Counted from the first letter of the stretch, positions 52,446 through 61,627 are shown. The stretch: DNA of 64,000 bases from Bacteroidaceae bacterium (GCA_017531985.1 JAFXJY010000004.1:35756-99755); one strand, 5' to 3'. The notes: generated by a model not told the origin, from the letters alone. Numbers and translations: made by a program.

Positions 52446-53479
52446 TACGCAATACTCATCTCTCATACAGCAGCATAATCATCATTGTCCTATCATTGAC
52501 AGTAGTGGGATTGTGGATAGCCAACCTCTTTATTGGCTCGGTGAGTATTCCGGCAAAGGAGGTAATAAACATTCTCATGGGACAAGAGTGTGAACGAGAA
52601 AGCTGGCGTTACATCATTTGGGAATCTCGTCTGCCACAAGCCGTCACAGCACTTTTGGCAGGATGCAGCCTATCGGTTGCCGGTCTTTTACTCCAAACAA
52701 CATTCAACAACCCCTTGGCAGGTCCCTCTATACTGGGCATCGACACAGGTGCTTCATTGGGAGTAGCCATTGTTATGCTGGCAGGAGGAAGTATATTATC
52801 GGGAGCAACAGGATTTATAGCCACACTGATAGGAGCCTTTACGGGAGCTGCCATTGTAATGGCTGTGATACTGTTTTTCTCAACTTTTGTCCGCAACAAT
52901 CTCATGCTGCTCATCATAGGTATGATGGTAGGCTATCTCACATCATCGATTATATCTCTACTCAATTTTTTCGCCTCGGCCAACCAAGTACATGCCTACA
53001 CAATGTGGGGCATGGGCAACTTAGGAGGTGTTTCTTTACAACAACTGCCCTACTTTGCCACAGCCACGGTGTGTGGTCTTTTCATAGCATTCATGCTAAT
53101 AAAACCACTCAATGCCATGTTGTTAGGCACTCGTTATGCCGAGAATCTGGGTGTAAACATTTCGCTCACCCGCAACCTGCTACTCATAGCCACCGGTCTG
53201 CTCACAGCTACCACTACTGCCTACTGCGGACCCATTACATTCATAGGCCTATCTACCCCCCACATAGCTCGTCTCATCCTACGCAGTAGTAACCACAACA
53301 CACTCCTACCGGTGACCATGCTATGCGGTGCCATCGTGTTGTTGCTGTGCAATATACTCAGTGTCCTCCCCAACAACAATGGCATCATACCCATCAATGC
53401 TGTCACGCCCATCATTGGAGCCCCGGTCATCATCTATGTAATCGTCAATCAGAAAAAAATCAATTACTTCAACGAATGA
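52442..53479 (+). CDS. FecCD-family ABC-transporter permease (BtuC-like)
   Basis: This 345-aa protein has about ten membrane helices and the family markers WESRLPQAVTALLAGCSLSV (residues 60-79), PLAGPSILGIDTGAS and GLSTPHIARLIL (near residue 270), which forms the coupling region for the ATPase. It overlaps the binding-protein gene by 4 bp (ATGA) and the ATPase gene by 4 bp, so all three should be made in fixed proportion. Family level is certain; substrate is not. Confidence 0.94.
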   Translation: MIRNTHLSYSSIIIIVLSLTVVGLWIANLFIGSVSIPAKEVINILMGQECERESWRYIIWESRLPQAVTALLAGCSLSVAGLLLQTTFNNPLAGPSILGIDTGASLGVAIVMLAGGSILSGATGFIATLIGAFTGAAIVMAVILFFSTFVRNNLMLLIIGMMVGYLTSSIISLLNFFASANQVHAYTMWGMGNLGGVSLQQLPYFATATVCGLFIAFMLIKPLNAMLLGTRYAENLGVNISLTRNLLLIATGLLTATTTAYCGPITFIGLSTPHIARLILRSSNHNTLLPVTMLCGAIVLLLCNILSVLPNNNGIIPINAVTPIIGAPVIIYVIVNQKKINYFNE

Positions 53480-54489
53480 ATTCGGCACCAGTCATATCAG
53501 CTCAAAATCTTGACATCGGATACCACATCGCACGCAACGCAACCAAGTGTGTACACCAAGGGCTATCCTTATCGCTCTACGCAGGAGAACTCACCTGTCT
53601 GTTAGGAGCTAACGGTGCCGGGAAATCGACATTGCTACGCACACTCTCGGGTGCTCAACCGCCCCTATCGGGACAAGTGATCATCAATGGCACTCCACTG
53701 AACGACATCAACCGACACCATCTATCGCAAACCATAGGCGTAGTACTCACCGACAAGACCGCCATCGGGGGGCTTACTGTTGCCGAGGTCGTTGCATTGG
53801 GACGACAACCGCACACCGGGTTCTTCGGAAAATTGTCGACACATGACCTGACTGTCACTCATGAATCGATGGCTGCGTGTGGTATTATAGAAAAGAAAGA
53901 TCACTACATGGCCTCACTATCGGATGGTGAAAGACAAAAGGTTATGATAGCCAAGGCTCTTGCACAAGAATGCCCCATTGTACTTCTTGACGAACCGACA
54001 GCCTTCCTCGATATTGTCAGCCGCATAGAAATTATGTCTCTCCTACATCGCATCGCTACGCAACACCAACGAGCCATACTACTATCGACACACGACATCG
54101 AACAAGCTCTTGTACTGAGCGACCGACTGTGGCTACTATCACGACAAAGCGGACTCACAATAGGTGTAACCGAGGATCTTATCCTCTCGGGACACCTCGA
54201 CCACTTATTCCCTCACAGCAACATACACTTCGACCCTCTACATGGTTGCTACTATCCCACAGTTCAACGCCATCACTCTATTCATGTCATGTGTGATGAC
54301 GAAACCTTGCTACACTGGACTATCAACATACTCAATCGCAATGGATACGGAGCCTCCATCGACAACACGACTTCGAAGCATACAGCAACGCTACATGTTA
54401 TCAGTCATGACATGATGACGTGGAAACAAGGCAACCAAGTGTTGCAACTGACTTCCTTCGAAGAACTGACTCAGCAACTACACCAATAG
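53476..54489 (+). CDS. ABC-transporter ATPase (FecE/BtuD-like)
   Basis: The start was placed at ATG 53476, overlapping the permease stop. Walker A is GANGAGKST (about residues 43-51), the signature is LSDGERQKVMIAKALAQ (LSDGE in place of LSGGQ) and Walker B is PIVLLDEPTAFLD. The protein has 337 aa, about 80 more than BtuD. The extra C-terminal region (from about residue 250, including HPLHGCYYPTVQRHHSIHVM-like sequence) has no recognised domain. It completes the five-gene operon that starts at 49940. Confidence 0.93.
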   Translation: MNSAPVISAQNLDIGYHIARNATKCVHQGLSLSLYAGELTCLLGANGAGKSTLLRTLSGAQPPLSGQVIINGTPLNDINRHHLSQTIGVVLTDKTAIGGLTVAEVVALGRQPHTGFFGKLSTHDLTVTHESMAACGIIEKKDHYMASLSDGERQKVMIAKALAQECPIVLLDEPTAFLDIVSRIEIMSLLHRIATQHQRAILLSTHDIEQALVLSDRLWLLSRQSGLTIGVTEDLILSGHLDHLFPHSNIHFDPLHGCYYPTVQRHHSIHVMCDDETLLHWTINILNRNGYGASIDNTTSKHTATLHVISHDMMTWKQGNQVLQLTSFEELTQQLHQ

Positions 54490-54581
54490 AATTACACAAT
54501 CGCTACCCATGCACACAGCACATTGTTGCCCGTTATTATGCCCATCATTACACATTTGAGGCAAAAACACAGCAACAAGAC

Positions 54582-54612
54582 TTGTGTATGTCAATAAAAA
54601 TTTGTTACTTTG
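54582..54612 (+). promoter_or_regulatory. Promoter of rplS
   Basis: TTG (54582-54584) and TTACTTTG (54605-54612) are separated by 20 bp. The -7 element has seven of eight consensus bases. About 70 nt of leader precede the ATG at 54688. A ribosomal-protein autoregulatory structure is possible but none is obvious. Confidence 0.6.
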
Positions 54613-54687
54613 CACCGCTTTTCGCAATCTCTGACAGAACGAGTGGTCTGTGAATATTGCGAATTTAACATTTTAATAGCTATAAAA

Positions 54688-55041
54688 ATGGATTTAATTA
54701 AGATTGTAGAAGAAGCTTTTGCTTCTGAGAAAAAACAACATCCCGAATTTAGAAGCGGTGATACCATTACTGTATCGTACCGTATTAAAGAGGGTAACAA
54801 AGAGCGTATTCAGGATTTCCGTGGCGATGTAATTCGCATCTCGGGTCATGGTGACAAAAAACGTTTCACAGTACGCAAGATGTCAGGCAACGTTGGTGTA
54901 GAGCGTATTTTCCCTCTCGATTCTCCTTTCGTTGAGAACATCACCATCAACCGTCGTGGTAAAGTTCGTCGTGCTAAATTGTACTACTTGCGTAAACTCA
55001 CCGGTAAGAAAGCTCGTATCCGCGAAAGACGTGTTAAATAA
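54688..55041 (+). CDS. rplS: 50S ribosomal protein L19
   Basis: This 117-aa protein is of standard length. [20 protein letters not shown] and the basic C-terminal half ([20 protein letters not shown]) are typical L19 features; L19 lies at the interface of the two ribosomal subunits. The start was placed at ATG 54688, because the in-frame extension from 54610 overlaps the promoter. In this genome it is not next to rpsP, rimM or trmD as in E. coli. Confidence 0.97.
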   Translation: MDLIKIVEEAFASEKKQHPEFRSGDTITVSYRIKEGNKERIQDFRGDVIRISGHGDKKRFTVRKMSGNVGVERIFPLDSPFVENITINRRGKVRRAKLYYLRKLTGKKARIRERRVK

Positions 55042-55065
55042 AATAATACGTATTTGCTTAGAAAC

Positions 55066-55098
55066 AAAGTCGCACCGCACTCCGGAGCGACTTTTTTT
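55066..55098 (+). terminator. Terminator of rplS
   Basis: AAAGTCGC (55066-55073) pairs with GCGACTTT (55087-55094), with an inner CCG-CGG pairing and a run of seven T residues to 55098. It is the most classical intrinsic terminator in the window. Confidence 0.92.
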
Positions 55099-55201
55099 AT
55101 ACCCATCCCTATACGATAAAAAGGCATAAAGAGACTTACAAAACTTATTCTCACCCCTCAACATTACCATGAATTTTTCGTTACTATTCACAAGTTTGCA
55201 T

Positions 55202-55209
55202 TATCTTTG
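55202..55209 (+). promoter_or_regulatory. Promoter -7 element of the secreted four-gene cluster
   Basis: The exact -7 element TATCTTTG lies 18 bp before the ATG at 55228. This excludes a longer protein starting at 55207. No clear -33 element is seen. Confidence 0.6.
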
Positions 55210-55227
55210 CCTACCGAAAAGTTATCT

Positions 55228-56457
55228 ATGAAAAAAGGGTCGATTAAATATTATGTGTGGATTGTCCTGCCCGTTGTTGCAGCAATTATCATCGTCACAC
55301 GTTGGGACGTGTGGTTCGGCAACCCCATAGAACCATCTTTCAATACCCCATCGACCCCTTCACGCATCATGCTTACTATGGGAAATGAGCCACATAGTCG
55401 CATAATCACATGGCTATGCGACACAACCGTACAAGAGGCTTATGTCGAGTATTATTATGTCGACAGCCTCTCTGAACCCCAAATACTCCATACCAAGGCT
55501 GAGAGCGAGAAGTATTTATCACAAGGGGGGTGTTCTGTTTTTTATCGAGCTTCCATTGAGAACCTTTGCACCGGTCAGTATCTCTATCGCGTGTGCCATC
55601 CTTCATCGTCATCGCCTTGGCACTCGTTTCATATTAATAGTACCGACGACAATTCCTCTCGTTTCATTTTTATTGGCGACATACAGGACACCATTAATGG
55701 TATTACCAATGGTATTATAGAAAACATAGCTCAACGACACAATAATGTCGATTACTATCTGTTAGGCGGAGACTTTATACATCGACCTCATGATTGTTTT
55801 TGGGAAGAAGGATTTAGAGGAATAGCTCCCATTGCCACTACGCAGACACTACTGGCCGTCAGTGGCAATCATGAACATCGCAAAGGCATCTCATCCTCTT
55901 GCGAAAGACGTTTCCCTCTACACTTTGCCTACTTCCTGCCTGAATACGACAAGCATAACTATTGCTTTCACACGCTTCGACATGAGAATATCGAGTTATT
56001 TCTGTTCGACAGTCACTGCGATATAATAAAACTCATCAAGCAACGACAAGCATTAGAAAAAGCCCTGCAAGAATCATCGGCTCAATGGAAAGTTGTCGTA
56101 CTACACCATCCTCCTCACTCCATCCGCAGCAAGTGGAATAATATTCATCTGCAATGGATGTTGACACACCTCTTTTCACAACATCATGTCGACCTTGTTC
56201 TATCGGGACACGAACATGGATATGCACGCCTACAACCCTCCGAGCAGCTTCCCATCTACACCATCAGCCACTGCTCACCTAAGCAATATCATCACCGCAA
56301 TCGGTCGGTGGCCATACGATACGATAGCGGCCACCGATATTACCAAGTTATAGATATCAACAAGGATACGCTACAATTAGATGTCTATACAACCGATGGA
56401 CAACTTATCGATATGATAAAAATCATTCAAGAAAACGGAGAACACATCGTACAATGA
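55228..56457 (+). CDS. Membrane-anchored purple-acid-phosphatase-like metallophosphoesterase
   Basis: The start was placed at ATG 55228. A membrane anchor or uncleaved signal (about residues 10-28) is followed by a fibronectin-like N-terminal domain (about 45-145, as in purple acid phosphatases), then the metallophosphoesterase domain. Metal-ligand motifs are FIGDIQD (about residue 153), LLGGDFIHRP, SGNHEHRKG, VVLHHPPHS and LSGHEHGYARL, in the right order. The two-metal site is therefore complete. Neighbouring genes encode secreted proteins, so it may remove phosphate from extracellular substrates. It overlaps the next gene by 4 bp. Confidence 0.86.
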   Translation: MKKGSIKYYVWIVLPVVAAIIIVTRWDVWFGNPIEPSFNTPSTPSRIMLTMGNEPHSRIITWLCDTTVQEAYVEYYYVDSLSEPQILHTKAESEKYLSQGGCSVFYRASIENLCTGQYLYRVCHPSSSSPWHSFHINSTDDNSSRFIFIGDIQDTINGITNGIIENIAQRHNNVDYYLLGGDFIHRPHDCFWEEGFRGIAPIATTQTLLAVSGNHEHRKGISSSCERRFPLHFAYFLPEYDKHNYCFHTLRHENIELFLFDSHCDIIKLIKQRQALEKALQESSAQWKVVVLHHPPHSIRSKWNNIHLQWMLTHLFSQHHVDLVLSGHEHGYARLQPSEQLPIYTISHCSPKQYHHRNRSVAIRYDSGHRYYQVIDINKDTLQLDVYTTDGQLIDMIKIIQENGEHIVQ

Positions 56458-56915
56458 AATCACTGCGGTACATATTGATAATGATAATACTATACAGCTC
56501 ACCGGCAATAGCTCAGAGCATCTTCTCGACAAGTGGCACAATGTCGAGCGGACTTGACTTTGTTTTGGGTGAGATGGTTACCGAATTTACACAACCGGTA
56601 GAGATTGGATTTTTATCGGGTCTATACTACTCATCGATAAGCAGTGAAAAACAGTTGACCGACACAGCTGCCATACAAGTACACTTCGACAACACACTGC
56701 AACAAGCCACAGTATTCATGTCGCACGACTTGACCACACACCGACCTCTATACCAGATATGCGGCATGGACGGGACAGTGTACATACAAGGTAACATAAA
56801 CTCCATGCCACAGTTCATAACCTATTCGCAACTGGCATCGGGCATATATATACTACACATCACCGGCATCCCGGGACGCATTCCTCACACCACTAAGTGG
56901 ATAAAAACACATTAA
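56454..56915 (+). CDS. Short secreted protein with T9SS-type C-terminal domain
   Basis: This 153-aa protein has a signal peptide (ending near AIAQ, residue 21) and then a stretch with FSTSGTMSSGLDFVLGEMVT that resembles the N-terminal start of Bacteroidota T9SS-tail proteins. Residues about 75-153 form a C-terminal sorting-type domain (DLTTHRPLYQICGMDG and LASGIYILHITG). It thus consists of little more than a sorting domain with a short N-terminal part. It is coupled to the phosphatase gene by a 4-bp overlap and 4 bp precede the next gene. Confidence 0.7.
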   Translation: MKSLRYILIMIILYSSPAIAQSIFSTSGTMSSGLDFVLGEMVTEFTQPVEIGFLSGLYYSSISSEKQLTDTAAIQVHFDNTLQQATVFMSHDLTTHRPLYQICGMDGTVYIQGNINSMPQFITYSQLASGIYILHITGIPGRIPHTTKWIKTH

Positions 56916-56919
56916 CAAA

Positions 56920-59706
56920 ATGAAAAAGTTTATTTTTTTTCTTATAATAGCGATCTCATCGGTAGCCCTACTACTACAAGCTCAATCCTTCAATGTTCTC
57001 AATTATCAGGGTGTATTAAAGAACCCCGATGGCTCGATACGCCCCCTCTCGCAAGCAACTATTCGGCTCGAATTTGTTCAAGAAGACAACATTGTATATA
57101 GCGAAGTACATCATATCACAACCAACGCTAATGGCTACTTCTCTCTTCATCCCGGTCAAGGCGTATCGGAGATAGGTCTATTCAGTGAGATTGATTGGGG
57201 AGCAGCACCCATGACTATGCGTAGCATCATCGATGGTAATACAATAGCCGAGACTCATCTTACATCAGTTCCCTATGCCTTATATGCCTTACGATTTGCC
57301 GGAGAGAAAGAGATGCAACAAACCATTGACTCGGTGGGCGAAGCTCACTTCGAGACCTCTCTTCAAGTAGATGAAATGGTACAAACCATCGAACAGATGC
57401 AACTCACCGATGCTCAGATGCATACTAACATCGATTCGGCATATTGCCTGATCGATTCACTCTACCTTTCGGTTACAAGTTTGAGAAAAGAAGACCTTGC
57501 CACCTCTCTACGCATTGACAGCTTATCTCACACCACCGATTCGCTATCCTCTGCAACAATTATCTTCAATGCTACGGCTCAGGCACCTCTTACCCAAGGC
57601 CAATATCACACCGATAGGACAGCTATACAGTCAGTTCCACAACACATGCGTAAGAGCGGATTGGTAGTTACATACCGCACCGACACACTCAACTGGCACA
57701 GCTTGCAATTCAATCGCAATGACACCGCTCAATGGAGCGAAATAGAAGCATGGAACACCTATGGCAGTTATGGTAATATCATCGTATCCTATCACGACAA
57801 CGACACACTTACCCGCCTGCAAGTCCCCAAGGAGCATCGTCGACAAGGACTCATAATCTCATACTTCAACAACCATGAGATTATCAACGAGCAATACATC
57901 GGCATGCAATACGACAACAAGGCGTGGGGCAATAGCAATTCATGGGTTCAACTGCTTTTTACCAACAAGGAGATAGATTGGATGAAGAGCGAAATAGCTC
58001 GCATCGACACACTCGTCAACGATGTAAAGAAAGGGCTACAAGAGATGTCGACCTTTGGAGCCTGGTTTTATACCGGTTACAACGATCTCTTCTCACAAGC
58101 CGGTGGTCTCAACTACACCGGCGATGAGGTGGCCGACCTTGCTATGGTACACACGCCACTCATTCCCATCGAAAATATATGGTTTGTCACAGCGTACGGC
58201 AATAGCCACTATCCGGCATTGTCATTCTACACAGAAAACGACTACACTACCCGCCTTCCATTCTTTGCCGATACTGTCAGCAGCGAAGAGTGGAAACAGC
58301 TCACTTTCGACTTCTCTACCGACGAGATACCCATATCGGCTCGATATTTCACAGTCAACATGCCTCTGGATAAAAAAACTTCGACCGAACTGAAAAAACG
58401 CATGCCCATCACCGATGTCATTGATACCTCTACCAAATATGCATTCCAAGAGCAAAGCAACCCATTCAACTACATAGGAGCCTATGTAGGTTGTAATGGC
58501 AAACGAGTTATCAACTCACAATTTCGCCACTCACGCTTTATCGACATCGCCGACAACGTCTACAAGGTAGTATCTACGGGAAGTTACAGCAACGAGGCTA
58601 TCGCACCCATTGTTGTATATTATCGCGACATAACATTCAACGATGCCGTAGGATATGATCTCGGCGACGTAGCCTCTGATGGTACTACATCGCGAGAGAT
58701 AATCATTTCCAAGGCAACAGCTCCCGCCGATGCCGAATATTTCATAGTCAACTGCACACCCGGACAAGGTCCTGCCAACTTATATTTAGGCTACACAACC
58801 GAATATGCCATAAACAATGCCGACAATCGCATCACTTCATTAGAGAGCAATATCAGCTGCTACTCGGGACGCAAGTTGGTAACGCTCGGAGACAGCTATA
58901 CCACCAACAGTGGCAATCGAGGCAAAGCATGGCAACAATGGCTGAGCGAATGGTTAGGTGTTACTTGGAGTCAAGAAGAGACCTACTCAGGCATGAATGG
59001 ATTCGACGCTATGGGTATTGGTGGTTCTTGGGTAATGCCCAACGACATCAACGCCATGTCTTTACGATGTCAGGATATTCGTCGCTACTCGCCCAACCTG
59101 ATTATCATCTACGGCGGGCAGAATGATAAAATAGGACAATACAAACTCGGCTCGATTGAAGACAAGCCTTTCATACCCTCTCAGATAATCGATCTCACCA
59201 ACCGCAGTACGGTCAACTCCTTAGGAGATGCATTAAAATACATGACCGACAACAATATTACCCCTACACCACAAACCATCCTCCACATCAACGCTTCGTG
59301 GGGCAAGCAATTATACTACTGGGATAAAGATATAGAGTGGACTGAAAACGAAGCATGGATACATCCACTCGACTCTGTATCATTCTACTCGGCCTACAAA
59401 GGTATGGTAGAACATACATGCAAGCAGAATCCCTATGCAAGCATATGTTGCCTTACTCTCATGCAATGCGACTCCACTCGATACGATGACTCATTAGGCA
59501 CATGGGAAGAACTGGACGAGCAACGTAAACTCAAATGCCAAGCCATCAGAGAGATTGCACAATACTATGGCGTTCAACTCATCGATACATGGAACCAATC
59601 GGGCGTAACTCCCTATAACGCTCCATCACTATATAGTGACTGGCTACACCCCAATCAATATGGCTATCGACGACTGGCCGAATGTATATATCGAGAAATC
59701 AAATAA
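56920..59706 (+). CDS. Large secreted chimera: surface-fibre-like N-terminus, coiled coil, beta-sandwich and SGNH hydrolase
   Basis: This 928-aa protein has a signal peptide (about residues 1-21). The N-terminal 22-125 (FNVLNYQGVLKNPDGSIRPL, then a YFSLHPGQG and VPYALYALR end) matches a domain common at the start of Bacteroidota fibre-like proteins. A helical coiled-coil stretch follows (about 125-215). Residues about 330-640 are beta-rich without a recognised family. Residues about 645-928 are an SGNH/GDSL hydrolase: Ser659 in TLGDSYT, Asn735 in GGQND and Asp907-His910 in DWLHP complete the catalytic set. Such enzymes remove acetyl or acyl groups from glycans. The protein lacks a clear T9SS tail, unlike its neighbours. 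Confidence 0.78.
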   Translation: MKKFIFFLIIAISSVALLLQAQSFNVLNYQGVLKNPDGSIRPLSQATIRLEFVQEDNIVYSEVHHITTNANGYFSLHPGQGVSEIGLFSEIDWGAAPMTMRSIIDGNTIAETHLTSVPYALYALRFAGEKEMQQTIDSVGEAHFETSLQVDEMVQTIEQMQLTDAQMHTNIDSAYCLIDSLYLSVTSLRKEDLATSLRIDSLSHTTDSLSSATIIFNATAQAPLTQGQYHTDRTAIQSVPQHMRKSGLVVTYRTDTLNWHSLQFNRNDTAQWSEIEAWNTYGSYGNIIVSYHDNDTLTRLQVPKEHRRQGLIISYFNNHEIINEQYIGMQYDNKAWGNSNSWVQLLFTNKEIDWMKSEIARIDTLVNDVKKGLQEMSTFGAWFYTGYNDLFSQAGGLNYTGDEVADLAMVHTPLIPIENIWFVTAYGNSHYPALSFYTENDYTTRLPFFADTVSSEEWKQLTFDFSTDEIPISARYFTVNMPLDKKTSTELKKRMPITDVIDTSTKYAFQEQSNPFNYIGAYVGCNGKRVINSQFRHSRFIDIADNVYKVVSTGSYSNEAIAPIVVYYRDITFNDAVGYDLGDVASDGTTSREIIISKATAPADAEYFIVNCTPGQGPANLYLGYTTEYAINNADNRITSLESNISCYSGRKLVTLGDSYTTNSGNRGKAWQQWLSEWLGVTWSQEETYSGMNGFDAMGIGGSWVMPNDINAMSLRCQDIRRYSPNLIIIYGGQNDKIGQYKLGSIEDKPFIPSQIIDLTNRSTVNSLGDALKYMTDNNITPTPQTILHINASWGKQLYYWDKDIEWTENEAWIHPLDSVSFYSAYKGMVEHTCKQNPYASICCLTLMQCDSTRYDDSLGTWEELDEQRKLKCQAIREIAQYYGVQLIDTWNQSGVTPYNAPSLYSDWLHPNQYGYRRLAECIYREIK

Positions 59707-59724
59707 TCATAAAACTATATTACA

Positions 59725-60765
59725 ATGAAAACAAAACTACTATTCATGACCCTGCTACTGAGTGTAGCATCCATTCAAGCCGAAGTGACAACCTACACAC
59801 TTGACCTCAGCGATGAAAACATCACTTACAATGAGAACAACGTGTGGGATGGGATATACAACAACGATGCATTGCATGCCGATGGATTTGTATTCTCTCA
59901 CACCGCACCCTACGGAGAAGGCTATTACGAAGGATTTATAGCCAGTTGTAACAGCGATAATGCCAACTGGTATGATGCTCCGGGTTGGAGTGCCAACCAA
60001 TGGGGATGCATGGCACAAGGTGGTGTAGGAGAAGATGATAACGAGGGGTTTGAGATTGATGGCATCATAGGCAAGCCATTCCTTATCAACTATTACAGTG
60101 CCTACTCACTTTCAACATCCGATTATGGCACAAGTTTCATCACCATTGAAGACAATTCGCAAAACTTCATGCCGCAAGGTGTATATGTATGCAACCATCC
60201 TTGGGGCTACTACGGCTGTATAAGCGGCGACGGATTTGCCACACCTCTTGCCGAGGAAGGCGGTTATTACAAAGTTACCTTTAATGGTGTGAATATAGCA
60301 CAAGGTACTACCAAGAGTGTCGACTTTTACCTTGCCGAACGCCAATATAGCGATCGTAACAGCGATGGAGTCATCAACGAAAATGACAACTACACCAGTA
60401 CTGCATGGACATGGTGTGACCTCACCACATTGGGAGCAGTCGACATTATATACATAACAATGGACTCATCGGACAAAGGTGAATATGGCATGAATACAGC
60501 CACACTCGTGTGCTTGGATGGTCTGAAAGCCTCAGTGGCTAATGCTGTAAATAAAGTGACAAACAATGATAAAGTGTACGCTGCGAATGGTTACTTACAT
60601 CTATCTCTACATGAAAACCAATGCATCAACATAATAAATGCAAACGGAGTAGTTGTTAAACAACAAAACCTATGTGCCGGCACACACATGATGGATGTCA
60701 GCCACCTATCCAACGGTATATACATCATCATGTGTGGAAACAAAGCTCATAAAATTGTACTATAA
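59725..60765 (+). CDS. DUF4465 secreted protein with T9SS-type tail
   Basis: This 346-aa protein has a signal peptide (MKTKLLFMTLLLSVASIQAE), a DUF4465 domain (about 25-272) with NVWDGIYNNDALHADGFVFS, NQWGCMAQGG and WTWCDLTTLG, and a T9SS-type C-terminal domain (INIINANGVVVKQQNL and GIYIIMCGNKAHK). A short Asp/Asn-rich loop (SDRNSDGVINENDNY) resembles a calcium-binding dockerin loop but is a single copy. DUF4465 proteins are surface-associated in Bacteroidota, with unknown targets. It is 18 bp after the chimera gene and is the last gene of the cluster. Confidence 0.85.
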   Translation: MKTKLLFMTLLLSVASIQAEVTTYTLDLSDENITYNENNVWDGIYNNDALHADGFVFSHTAPYGEGYYEGFIASCNSDNANWYDAPGWSANQWGCMAQGGVGEDDNEGFEIDGIIGKPFLINYYSAYSLSTSDYGTSFITIEDNSQNFMPQGVYVCNHPWGYYGCISGDGFATPLAEEGGYYKVTFNGVNIAQGTTKSVDFYLAERQYSDRNSDGVINENDNYTSTAWTWCDLTTLGAVDIIYITMDSSDKGEYGMNTATLVCLDGLKASVANAVNKVTNNDKVYAANGYLHLSLHENQCINIINANGVVVKQQNLCAGTHMMDVSHLSNGIYIIMCGNKAHKIVL

Positions 60766-60857
60766 TAAATAGGTATAAAAACCATTTGAATGGGTACATT
60801 GAATTAGTGATTTAAATTTAGAATCATTCCAAATTTATAAATAATCTATATATTTTC

Positions 60858-60888
60858 TTGCATTTTATTACAAGAAATTATATCTTTG
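60858..60888 (+). promoter_or_regulatory. Promoter of the ferritin gene
   Basis: TTG (60858-60860) and the exact TATCTTTG (60881-60888) are separated by 20 bp. About 65 nt of leader precede the ATG at 60960. No iron-responsive operator was recognised. Confidence 0.82.
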
Positions 60889-60959
60889 CAATGAAAACAT
60901 AAGGACACAGCAACGTGTTCATCTATTAGAGAATCGTATAACCCTAAAAAAATAGAACT

Positions 60960-61484
60960 ATGTTAAGTAAAAGAATGCAAGAGGCTCTGAATGCCCAAGT
61001 AAATGCCGAATTTTGGTCGGCATATTTATATCTGTCTATGTCAATGCACTTTGAGAGCGAAGGATACAAAGGCATAGCCAACTGGTTTGCAATACAATTT
61101 AAGGAAGAACAGGACCACGCCACCATCTTTATGAACTACATTAACTCGATGGATGGCAAGGTTACACTTGCACCTATCGATAAGGTAGACACGTCGTGGA
61201 ACTCAATCCTTCATGCCTACGAGGAGACTCTTCGTCATGAGAAAGTCGTAACCGGACTCATCAACAACCTTTACAGCATCGCAGTAGAAGAAAATGACTA
61301 TGCAACTCAAAGCATGCTCAAATGGTTCATTGACGAACAAATAGAGGAAGAAGAGACTGCACGCGATTACATCGACGCACTCAAAAAGATCGGCGATCAT
61401 GGCTACGGACTATACATGTTCGATAAAGAGTTGGCTGCACGTGTTTACACAACACCTGCCCCACTGGCCAACACCGCTGAGTAA
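60960..61484 (+). CDS. ftnA: Non-haem ferritin
   Basis: This 174-aa protein stores iron as a 24-subunit shell. The ferroxidase ligands Glu17, Glu50 and His53 are present in AEFWSAYLY and KEEQDHA, the B-site glutamate is near 94 (EETLRHE), and EQIEEEETARDYI is the late acidic helix. No haem-binding methionine typical of bacterioferritin stands out. It is monocistronic, with its own promoter and a cluster of hairpins downstream. Confidence 0.96.
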   Translation: MLSKRMQEALNAQVNAEFWSAYLYLSMSMHFESEGYKGIANWFAIQFKEEQDHATIFMNYINSMDGKVTLAPIDKVDTSWNSILHAYEETLRHEKVVTGLINNLYSIAVEENDYATQSMLKWFIDEQIEEEETARDYIDALKKIGDHGYGLYMFDKELAARVYTTPAPLANTAE

Positions 61485-61524
61485 TATTATATCTACCCCA
61501 AAGAGAAGGGACTGTGCCGGTAAT

Positions 61525-61563
61525 GTGACCTCAAAAGTTTATTGTCTAAACTTTTGGGGTCAC
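61525..61563. repeat. Long near-perfect inverted repeat after ferritin
   Basis: A 17-bp stem (61525-61541 with 61547-61563) has a single mismatch and a 5-nt loop. The arms read GTGACCTCAAAAGTTTA and its near-complement. It may be the terminator of ftnA, but the arms also look like the ends of Bacteroidota insertion elements, which is a weaker reading. Confidence 0.7.
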
Positions 61564-61627
61564 TTCACTATCATTAGGAAGCATCGGGTATCATATCACA
61601 CCCATAGGTCAGTGCTAATATGAAAAT

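Noticed and set aside
60340..60405. Dockerin domain in the DUF4465 protein
   Set aside because: Only one calcium-loop-like segment is present; true dockerins have two and lie at the protein end.
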